Shown: positions 24,283-35,400 of the stretch, one piece after another | How the letters are laid out: the number at the start of each line of letters is the position of its first letter | Position numbering within the stretch: position 1 is the stretch's first letter | NCBI RefSeq assembly: GCF_963678635.1 | Contig: NC_087064.1 | Span: 19,084,509-19,148,508 of the forward strand | Length of the DNA: 64,000 nucleotides | Source: Symsagittifera roscoffensis | Lineage: Eukaryota > Xenacoelomorpha > Acoela > Convolutidae | Reading direction: 5' to 3' | Made by a program: the position numbers and the translations under genes | Notes under the pieces: generated by a model | The model's input: only the letters and a program-made list of their open reading frames with translations | Database searches by the model: none | Told to the model about the DNA's origin: nothing

Positions 24283-24725
24283 GGCAACAGACAGTTGGAA
24301 AAGAGTCTATGAAATACTGACTTTCCTTTGAAAAAATCTTAACAGTCAAATTTCCAAAACAAAAATGGTCTTCAAGCTCTTTGATTTCTAGAACAATTAA
24401 TCATTAACACTTCTGGGTAAATACGTAAATTGAAAACTGGGTCAATACGTAAATTTACGTTTCGCTGGGAAATCTGGTAATTTAATTCCATTTTCGAAAT
24501 CTGAAGTCAATCACGATTTTTGTAACCTTTACACCGCTGTTCGACATTAGAGTTTGCCCTTCTTTTAACAAAGGAAATGAGCTAAGCTTCATTTGAAAGA
24601 AATTAAAACTCAAACCACGAAAAAGTCATTTTGGGCCTGAAAAATTTATAATTTTTTTTCCTGAAAAAAAAATCGGAAAAGCACAAACTATATAAGAGTC
24701 TAAACTACGTTTATAAGAGTCTAGA
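24283..24725. repeat. family C repeat (degraded)
   Basis: Left end acagttggaaaagagtctatg, family body (gaacaattaatcattaacac, tttcgctgggaaatctgg, tttgcccttcttttaacaaa), right end agagtctaaactacgtttat. Terminal repeats are only partly preserved. Confidence 0.55.
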
Positions 24726-25589
24726 CGAAAATAGTCCGAAACTTTTCAAACCGAACAAAGCAAAAAACTGAAACTAAATCAATTCGGAGCTGCTAAATTG
24801 ACAACCAGCAAAAAAAAGGAATACAACTGGTTTTTAAAACACAGACATGCTCAAATGTATCTTTTATTGGTAATTCAGTCAACCCAAAAAGACTTAGTGA
24901 TTCTGCAAGACAAGCTGCAATTTCAATTTATTACCTACAAAAAGCTGGAAAAAAATATGAACTCAAAGAAGTCGACAATAACGACTGATTTTTCCCCAGA
25001 TTTCATCAATTTTTAACTCGTGAGCCACTTCGCAATTATAAGGAAACTGCAACAAGCACTAAAAGTTTGCAAAAAAGTAACATAGGTTAGAAATAGCATA
25101 GAAAAACAAAAAGTTTATGTGCCGCAATCGAAAAACCGACCTGTAGATCACGATTCTCACATCTGCGACATGGCGCTTGACAATAAGCAAATACTAGCTT
25201 AAAAAAATCAGATGTAACGCTTGATATTTAACTGCCGCATAGATTTTTTAATCAAATCATCAAACAAAAAATGCAAGAAGGTTGCGCATATTAATATTAA
25301 TAAGTGTCAATGAAATGAACTTTTACTTGATGTGCGGCAGTTTAATATCACGCGTTATATCTAATCTTGAGTCTCACGCACTAACCATTCAGGCACGGAT
25401 GCTTAAAATCCCCAAAACTAGCCACCAATAATGCAGCTACATATGCTTATAAATTGTCAATTCGATGCAGCAGAAGTAGCATCAAATACAAAAAGATACA
25501 ATTTTGCATGTAAAAAAAACGCAAATGATAAAACCACATGATGTATAAATTATGCATTTCAAAAAACTGCGAGATATAATGAGTCAAAA

Positions 25590-25942
25590 AATTTCTGAAG
25601 TTGAGATTTTATGATTGTTATGTTGTTTGAAACAAATAGTTTTTTCGGTTCACTCGAATGAATTAAAAATGAATCAACTGTACAAACATATTTATTCGAA
25701 TGTCAAAGCACATGTTATCAATAAGCTGTAAAGGTGCATCTAAATTTAAAAGGTGCAACGAAAAACCAAAATAATGCCAATGCGATGCAGCAAATTCGAC
25801 GCAGCAAATATTGTTGCTTAAAGTCGCAACAATAATTGCGAGTTAGTCACCGCAACAAAATCGCAACAATATTTGCAACTTCGGTTGGAAAAAAAAGAAA
25901 GTTCGTACTATAATACATTGCTTCGCAAGTGTAAATAGCAAT
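25590..25942. repeat. family A-like repeat, right part
   Basis: Shares gaatgtcaaagcacatg and the A-rich stretch before the tail with 34788-35232, and ends aaagttcgtactataataca plus the hairpin ttgcttcgcaagtgtaa. An earlier part (gtctcacgcactaaccattcaggc, 25370-25395) looks like its tRNA-like section, so the whole copy may begin near 25080. Confidence 0.45.
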
Positions 25943-26184
25943 ATAAAACATAGTAATCTCGAAACAAGAACCTTTAAAAGTCAATTGACTTTAAACAATC
26001 CTTGAAAAAATGCATGCCAAGATATTGAGTTTAAGTCGTTAAACGCAAAGAGATGCCCTAAATACATTGTAAAAATTGTGAATGATGCAAAATACGTGCA
26101 CTGGATTCTCAGGGGACCATTTAGGACGGCAATTGTTCCGAACTCTGAAAATGGGGAGGAACTTTGTCTTCGGGTGTCTTAATG

Positions 26185-26515
26185 GTCTTCCACAAAAATC
26201 AATAAATTTGACCCAAATTGCGAAAACTGGATCGATAGGTAAATTTTTATTCCACTGAAAAAATTGAAACGAACATTAACTTTCGAAATAAAAAGACGAT
26301 AACAGTTTTGGTGACCTTTAAAATTTCAGTTCTATAGTGGAGTTTGCCTTCCTTTAACAAAGGAAATGAACTGAACTTGAAAACAGTCAAAATTCAAAAC
26401 GCTAAAAAGTAAACTTGAGCCTGAACAATTTTCAAGACTTTACCTGAAAAACAGAACGAAAAAAATCATCATGACCAATATTTGAGTCTGAACTACGTTC
26501 ATCGACTCTTAAAAA
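26185..26515. repeat. family C repeat, left-truncated
   Basis: Body words gataggtaaatttttattcc and gtttgccttcctttaacaaa, and right end gagtctgaactacgttcatcgactctt. The left terminus was not found. Confidence 0.6.
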
Positions 26516-26618
26516 GATATTGATGTTAATTAGCTCTCAACAGCTATCTCATTAAAGTCAGAGAAGCACCGAAAAGTCATTTTTCAACGAGAGCAAATTT
26601 AAGTTTTTCTGAAAAAAA

Positions 26619-27262
26619 CATAGCCAACAAACAGTTGGAAGAGTCAATACATGCAAAAAAAAACAGAACAAAAACTGACTAATTTTTCCAACTTTTGAAA
26701 TTCACAAAAGAAAAAGCGCGCCCTTAAAACTCTTAGGACAAAATTTCAGAACAGTTTATGAATGACACTTTTCTTGATAAATTTAAATCAATTTGAGCAA
26801 ACTGAATCCATAGGTTAAGTTAAGACTTATTAAAAAAAAATCAACCTTTGAATTTCCAAATAAAATTTATTTGGCCTTAACCCTCTTTGAAATTCAGGAC
26901 GAATTTACGATGGACACTTTTGTATAAAATTATACCAAGTTTAGAAAACTGGATATATTAGTAAGTTTTTAGTCCACTGTGAAAACTAACTAGAAAATTC
27001 CACTTCGAAACTAGAAGGTGTAACGTTTTTTCGCGCCACTTCCACGTTTTTATTTTGATTGGGTAATTACTTAACATTTTTCAGCAGATGAATTTAAATT
27101 AAACACAAAAAAGCAGATACACATAAGTGCATTCAAAAATGCATTAATATTTTTGAATGCGAATCTGTTGTTTGTAGAGTATTTTAATTTTTTTCTAAAA
27201 CAGAAACTTTTTCCTGAAAAAAAAACACCAAAACTTTTATAAGAGTCACTGCGTTCATTCAA
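26619..27262. repeat. family C repeat
   Basis: Left end tagccaacaaacagttgga then agagtcaatacatgc; right end agagtcactgcgttcattcaatac. The inner part contains gcattaatatttttgaatgc, a palindromic stretch also seen in the 27406-27816 and 44964-45440 copies. Confidence 0.6.
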
Positions 27263-27405
27263 TACATGATTATTCACTGCGTATTTGGACTTAAAAGTTT
27301 CATTTAAGTAGTGTAAGACTAAGTTTTACTTCAGGAAAACTAGTTTTCGAAGCTTTGTTCAGCGCTTCCATGACAATCAAAAGTTTTTAGAAAAAAAATA
27401 TAGCC

Positions 27406-27816
27406 AATCAAGGATTGGAAAAGAGTAATAAACGCAAGTAAACATAAAAAACACTGGCTTAATTGAAACTTTGTTGGTGCTTCTTTGATAACAATATCCC
27501 AACTCGAGAAAACTGGATCAACAGGTAAAGTTTTTATTCTTCTGGAAATCTTGAAAACAAATTCCAATTTCGAAACTAGAAATCGCTCACGACATTTTTG
27601 CGCAATTTTCACGTTCGTATTTGGAGAGTGCTATTTACGTCACTTTTAGCAGAAGAATTTCAATTGAACTCAAAAAATGCATATATACCTAAATGCATTC
27701 ATTAATGCATCAATATTTATGAATGCACATCTGTTGTTATTAGAGACTTTTCCAAAAAAACAAAAAAATCAGCAAGACCTATACAAGAGTCTTCACTGTG
27801 TTCATTACTCTTAAAA
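27406..27816. repeat. family C repeat, both ends present
   Basis: Left end gattggaaaagagtaataaac; right end gtgttcattactctta. The terminal words are inverse to each other (agagtaat / attactct) and differ from the agagtcaat type in other copies. Confidence 0.7.
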
Positions 27817-28438
27817 ACTATTTAGCAAAAATCGTTTCTTTTTTTTTCATTTTTTGTTAATATATTTTTTGAAGACAAATGTCTAATTCATTAACGTTTT
27901 AGCAATTTGTACAGTTCTCTTATCACGCTGCGCACAAAAATGTCTTTAATTTGAAAAAGAAGGTCGCTAATCGCTACCATTCTAATCACCAATTTGGTGC
28001 TCGTTGATAAAAATTTGCGGGGTCAACTAATAAATAATTGAAATCAAATCACTACTTCAAGGCAGCTTGGGAAGTCAAAACTTTCGGTATAAGGACATTT
28101 TTTAAAACTACTGTTTAATTCAATGAAAAGTTTTTACTGTCAGACAACCCAATAGATATTGTTGATATATTTGAAAAACTGGTCACAAGTTTGAATCTCA
28201 TTGTTTGAAACTAATATAAATTGAACGAAACGTTGAAACTTTATGTAGTTCAGTTAACAAAGGCTTAATTTTGGGCCGTATAACAGAAAACACCAGCGGT
28301 AAGCTCAATTGAGTGATCTTTTTTCAGGAACCCAAACAGGGCATGAATCGGCTCACATCAAGCTGCATTCAATGTCAATTATTTTTAAATATAAACTATA
28401 GAATTCACTTCTCGAAGAGTCATTAACAAATATGAACA

Positions 28439-28549
28439 GGAAAGTTGAATCTGTGTCTCTCAGCCTAGAAGACAAAAATGGAAAGCACCGAAGAAAGTTT
28501 CGGATTCAGGCAGCTGTTGACAGTGACAAAGGGTCTATGCGCAAACTGT
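28439..28549 (+). other. short protein-like open stretch, possible retroelement scrap
   Basis: A plus-strand frame of about 35 codons reads VESVSLSLEDKNGKHRRKFR then IQAAVDSDKG and ends in TGA. It resembles in style the strand preceding aspartic-protease-like parts of LTR elements, but is too short to assign. No flanking support. Confidence 0.15.
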
Positions 28550-29493
28550 GATATGTTACAATAGGTGGTAATTTTGAGTATATTGCATGTATTAAATTTG
28601 AGAACTATAATGCATAATATAGTCATTTCATTTTCAATCACTTTTACTACTGAGATAATTTTTGTAAATACATTATTCTGCCTGATGAAATGCTATTCAA
28701 AAATTCATATTTCACACTTCTGTTGCGAAAAAATTTGGCTTTTGAAATTAATTTTAAATGATGTGCGAAGTATAACAACAAGCGATCCAGCTATTGAAAT
28801 TGAACCTACCACCTAATGTAATATATCACCGCGCAAACGTCCGAAGTTGAGCATTATTGAAATATGCTTATTCCAAAACACTTTATTTAAATATCAATTT
28901 TTGATACCCTACTTTGATCAATTTAAAGCCCAATTTTCGGATGTGATTGCAGTGCTCATCAAACAGCTGAAAGAGTCAGATGGAATATAAAAATAGAAAC
29001 TCTGAACTGATCTAATTTACCTACAACAGATTTAATCAGGAGCGGATTGAGAAGACTCGAACCCCTGACCAAACAAAGGGTCCTTCGCCTTTGGTAATAG
29101 CTTACAATTTCCATTTTTGGTTGATAGACTCTCAACATTTTGAAGATCTTTGGCGCCAATATTCAGAATTTTGAAGGAGAGAGTGCTCGTTTTGAGGACA
29201 AAACCGTCCATAATGTTCTAAAATGTCATTTCTGAAAAAATTTCAAAATATTTTTGAAGACATCCAATTTTTTTGAAAAATATCAACCCCTTCAAAAAAT
29301 CAGAGATCCGCCCCTGGTATTGTTAACTTAGTTAGGATGTGACAGCATGCTAGCTCTAATATAACAAGGTCGAATTGTTACTTGAAATTCGACTGAACAG
29401 GGAATATCCAAAGAAGACTGAAGGAATTATTCGTTTGACTCGAAGTCGCCATGTCCCTTTCGTTCCTGTCACTCAATCATCTTCAAGTCAAAC

Positions 29494-32400
29494 TCAACAA
29501 GAGGGTTCTGAGTGATCCATCGATTTGATCAAAGATCCGATTCTGAAATAATCCATAGAAGTGAAATCCAAGTCTAGATCTGCATTATTATACATCTCAA
29601 TTCACTTGAGCAAGATTATGGAACTAAATGGTACTCAAAAAGCGTAAGCAGCGAAAAAATATATATTCACAGAGGCGAAACTTCACGCCACTTGGGATAC
29701 AAAAAAGCATGTTAAAAATACATCAACACAAAATCAAGCCGAACTTTCGCAAAGCCGAACTGAAAACAATATGATACAGAGGCGAAGCTGCGCTTCGCAC
29801 CACTTGCGATACAAAGCAAGAAAGCCGCTACGTCGTAAAAAACTCAAAATGGAAAAAACTAGATCAATCAAAATGAATCAGGCTGGTTTTGAAACAAAAA
29901 CATGCTGCACGACAAAGCAATCGAAAAATTAGCATCAGAAGAAATTTAACCAAGCGGTAAAAATGCCGAAAATACCTTAGCAGAAACCCTACAAGCCGAA
30001 AAAAATCAACAAGACCAAGGCTTATAAAAAGCTAACAAGTCCCCTTTTCCCTCAAATTACACACAAACACAATACTTTATTTGCTCGTGAAATGAAACAA
30101 TATGAGACCCCTAAGACAAAAATATAGACCGAAAAACAATTCAAAAAAATTAAGCCGATAAACTATAGACCGAAACCAATCAAGCCGAAAAAAAAGCAGA
30201 GAAAACTTGTTGTCATGAAAACTTTGAACTATAATTTCGCTATCGATTTATTTCTTGTGCGATCCAGAGGCGATCAGAAAAACTACGTATCGAGTGAAAC
30301 GAATTATCATTAGGTCACTAAGCCGACAAATTACATGTTGAAATTAATTGGGAAGAAAAAGTTTTCAGCGAAAAAACATGAAGCCAAGGAATTACAAATA
30401 GCCGAAGTAAATCAAAACACTGAAAAAAACCTACAATGTAAATTGCGCACAGAAAAAACAAATCTACGATATAAATACGCCGACAAACATAAGCAGACAA
30501 ATCATGAGCCGATAATTTTTTTGAAACGGGATTTTTCCGTTTGAAAAAAAAAACGAGCTCGATCATTCTTTGCCGTCCCAGGCGTATTCGTTACCTCCAG
30601 ACCAAATGTACCGGAGACGTTAAGAAGTTAGAATTTATTAAGAACTGAACCTAAATTTACCATTTCCTACTTAGACCATTCTGTGAATAGCTGTCTACTG
30701 GAAAAATGTCTAGTACCAGATTGCAATATAAAACAATCTTATTGCAAGGGTAATGAAACAATCAAAGACATTTTTATTTACAATAAAGTTATCTCATAGC
30801 ACAAGAAAGGTAGAAAATTCGAAACTAAGCCGACAAAACATAAGCAGACAACTGAAAGGACTATGTGTAGAATTGATGCTCAAATGATTCAATGATTTTG
30901 TTAAACTAGTTGGTAGCCCGAAAAAGACTATATTCCAATTTGATAACGCTAATCGCAACCGTTAATAACACATTAATTGACATATATTCTATTGCAAAAT
31001 TTTGGATGAAATCGACAATGGAGAAAGATTACAAGTGAGAACAATAACGAACTCTTTTTTTAAATATTGTTATTTTTAAGTGATTTTTTTAAAATCGCAT
31101 AAAAATCAGAAACAACACTCAAAAAAATTTCAAAGATGAAATTGCAGAGAAGATGGGGGTAGCTTGAAGAAAGAGCAAAAACAGGTAAGACAATATTTAA
31201 AAAAACCTGGAAAATGAAAATCAATGTTGGCTCTTAAATTTTCCTAAAAAGTTTCCAAGCAAAAACCTGTTATCAAATGGACACTGATTAGTCTTTCAGT
31301 TCTTTTTTTTGCTATCGGTGCAACTGGAACGAAGCTCAGTGCATAACTTACAAAAAAAGCTTGGAAAAATACAGAAAGTTATTTTGCAAGAAAAAATTTT
31401 GTTAAAAAAACTAAATAAGAAAGAAAAAAGCTCTTAAAAACTAAGAACGCAAAAAACTTCACACATCGCAAGTTACATTTTATCATTCGGTACGTTTGAA
31501 AAGATCAGAATTTTGAAAAAAAATCGTGCGACGGAAACAGCCGACAAGAATAAACAGACAGACAGTAGTTCGAAAAACGCCAAAAAAAACATTAAGTTTA
31601 CAAAACAAACAGTTTCTGACCGGACTCGAAATCCTGGCCTTTATCTTCGAGCATGCAATCTACGTCATATACCCAGATTGGTTCATGAAATTTGAATTTT
31701 TTTAACATAGCCAACTGACAGTTAGAAAAAAGTTAAGAACACAAAGCCGGAAAACAACCTGACTTGTGTTTTGCAAAACCTTCAACTTTTGAATTTCAAG
31801 ACAGGAATGGCCTTAAAGCTCTTTGAGTTTGTAGAACAAATCATGACTGACACTTATTGGATAAAATTAGCCCAATTTGAGAAAATTGGATCAAAAGGAA
31901 AAAATTTTATTTCGCTGGATAATTTGATAATCAATTTCTTTTTTCGAAGATAGAATTCAATCACGTTTTTCCTGACCTTTACGTTTTCGCTGTTAGATGG
32001 TGGAATTCGCCTTCCTTTTAATAAAGAATGTGCACTGAACTTGAAAAAAAATGACAAGTCAAACAGCGAAAAATCAAAACAGCGAGAGCAAATTTTACAA
32101 AGAGGCGAAGCTTCGCTTCGCAAACACTAGCGAGAACACGACAAAAGGCAGCTCTAGAAAGTGCAGTAAGAAAACATAGAAATAAACCTCGAATTAGTAA
32201 AAAAAATCGGCTGATCAAAACGAACAATTTCAAAATGAACACTAATATTTGCGACTTAGGTAGGAAAAAAGTTCTTTGCTTGTGTAAATAATACACTAAG
32301 CTGACGCTAGTGTCAAGACTTTTCATGGAAAAAATCACCAAAACCTATTTAGAAGTACTCGCTACGTTCATTACACATACTAAAGAAATTCAAAACACGT

Positions 32401-35400
32401 GTAAGATTAATCACTAAGTTCTTCGCACGGGAACAATTAACGTACCTATTTACAAAACGCATGCTCTCGCAAATGCAAACAGCGAAATTTTCATTGCTAT
32501 CGCGATCATTTTTTCGCAGCGATCAACTTTACCTTCCCATTAGACATAAAGAAATTAATGGCTCGTCGTTTTAATGATATGAACACAGCCAACAGAGAGT
32601 TGGAAAAAGAGTCAATGAACACAAGTAAACAGAAAAAAAATACTGATTTCTACTATCCAATTTCAAAGACAAAAATAGATGGCCTTGAAGCTCTTTAAAT
32701 TTCTAGAACAATTTATGAGTCACACTTTTTTTGATAAAAATTCACCAGTTTGAGAGAACTGAATCACAATAGGTACAATTTGTGTTTCGTCGAGAAATCT
32801 GATAAACAAACTTTCGACGCTAGAATTCGATCACGTTTTTCGAGAACTTTACAATTTTGCTACTCGATAAAGGAGTCTGCCTACCTTTTAAGAAAGGATA
32901 TGAACTGAACTTGAAAAAAAATCAAAATTCAAACCGCTAAAAGTAAATTTGAGCCTGAACAATTCTTAAGACTACCTGAAAAACAAAACGAAAAAAAAAT
33001 CACCACGACCAATATGAGAGTCTGAACTACGTTCATCGACCCTTAAAAAGATATTGATGTTAGTTAGCTGTCAACAGCTATCCCATTATAGGCAGAGAAG
33101 CACTGATATGCAACGACAAGCCAACCCAATTGCAAAGTTTTAATTGAGACATTGAGAATTCACTCACTTTTTGATCATGTGATCATATATTTCCGAGGGC
33201 ATTAGAGTGAGCGTGACAACGGGTCCTGCCTCCTCAATATACTTGGTGATTATTTTGTCCTTCAGTCCAATAACATTGCGTCCGTCCACTTCAACCAGCT
33301 GATGGTCAGTCACCACCCCGTTCCTCGCGGCACTCGACTCCTTCAAGATACTCACAATCTTCCCGTCTGTGAAACCGAACCCAGTCAGTCCTCCGGAGTC
33401 CTTCGTTAGGGTTATAATGCGCTCAAATGGTCTAAAAATAATTGAGCAATGAAAAACACTGAGTCAGTTTATAAATCCATTGAAACCATCATTTACCCTA
33501 ATTTCAATTTCGCAACACTTAATGCAACACACGACTGGGCTTGGAACATCCGAGGTTCGAAACAATTCGTTAAAAAATTATTGAATTTCAAATCTGCAAC
33601 GTCACATCAAATCAAACCGCCCAGCGACTCTATCCTAAATTACCTTGGATCAAGGACGACTATATTTCGGGTAAAGATCAAATACCTAAGCACAAGAAAT
33701 AAGTACTTTCAACAAAATAATTAAAACAAACAGATGAGTTTTTCTGCTTGGAATATAAAACATGAGCGGGCTTAAACGCCTAATGAATCCAGAATTAATT
33801 AAGTAAGTACCTGTCGCGCATAGCCAATCGGATGTTATTGGGACCGGCCTTCTTAATGAGTTTGTGCACTTTGTCGGCCGAGTATCCAGCCACCACCTCG
33901 TCATTCACTGTGAGCAGCTGATCTCCAAACCTCACCCCCGCCATGGCAGCCGGACTATCTTCCGCAACAAACTGCACAAACACACCCTAAAACAACCACA
34001 CTTAACCTGAATACGATTTACTCAAAATTAAAATACAAACTATTAATTAAACATGACCTCATAAAACTTTGGTTGCAAAGATCAGACGTGATTTGAGTAG
34101 TAATATTAGGTTCTCAATTTTCAGGTTCCCTGAATATCGAAAAAACTTATATTCTTGAGATCATATCACGATCAATATGTTCACGCACATTTCGTTCTCC
34201 ACTTTCATGAAGGTTTCTAGGGGTACTAGTTAATGGGCAGTTAGATTTCGTATAGCTAATCCTGATGCAATATACGCACAGACGCGCAAAGCTGAGCTTC
34301 GCACCTCTTGCGATACAACAAATACAGGATAAAAACAGCATGAAGCTCAAGAAATAGCAAAGACGACTTCGAACGATGCTACCATTGGAGAAGAAACTAA
34401 AAAACACGAACGAAAATCTTATAATTTGTTCACTTTTTAATGTCTAAAATTTTTTCAGCGAGAACCTTGTGGGGTTTATTTTAAGCATTCAAAAATTTAG
34501 TGTAATAGTCTCATCGGTCTCAAAAGTATAACTGAAAATTTTAGGAATTAAATTATTGGGTAATTCAGCCGACAGAATAAAAGCCGACTGCCAGTAAGCT
34601 ATCAATCAACCGAAATAATTTTATTGAAAATTTTATTGAAAAAAACATGTACTGCCCAGATAGGATCCACAAGTGCTATATATGTAGCGCATGAATGACG
34701 GTATACATAACTCGGAAACTAAACCGACAGAGCTTAAGCACAACCATGAAGTCGAAAAATCATCAGCAAAAAACGAAACCGAAAATCTACACAGAAGCGA
34801 AGGTGCGCTTTGCAAACACTCGCGAGAAAACGACAAGAGAGCTATTCAAATAAGAAAAGGTAAAAATCAGCCTTAAAGATAACTCTTGCTGCGTCGGATT
34901 CGATCTTACGACCAGGAGATTTAGAGTTCCCTCTCTTAGCAACTGCGCCACCTCCCTTAATAAATACCAACACAAGCCAAAAAAAAGAGCAGCTAAATAT
35001 GATAATAAACTGCTAATGCGATGCAACAAAAGTAACATCAAATACAAATATACTGTTGTTCGAAACAGAGTTAATTTGAAATCATCTGTGTTAAATTAAT
35101 AAGAATCGAAAATAATAACCGAATGTCAAAGCACATGCTATCACACGGTCAATGTAGCCAGCTTTAAATAAAGCCATCAAAAGTAGCACTACTATTTTCG
35201 ACTTAAGTTAGAAAAAAGAATAGCCATACTAATACACACAGAGGCGAAATTAAACTTCGCGCTATTTGCGATACAAAACACGAAAGCCGCTAAATCGAAA
35301 ATGTCGAAAAAAAACTAGATGCATCAAAATGAAAAAGTTACTTTTTGAACTAAACATGCCTATACAATAAAATGTGAAAATATGCACCGCAAGAAAATTT

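Noticed and set aside
33164-33166. TGA as the true stop of syntenin
   Set aside because: It overlaps a perfect donor (gtgagt), and the family tail continues in an in-frame exon at 29494-29542.
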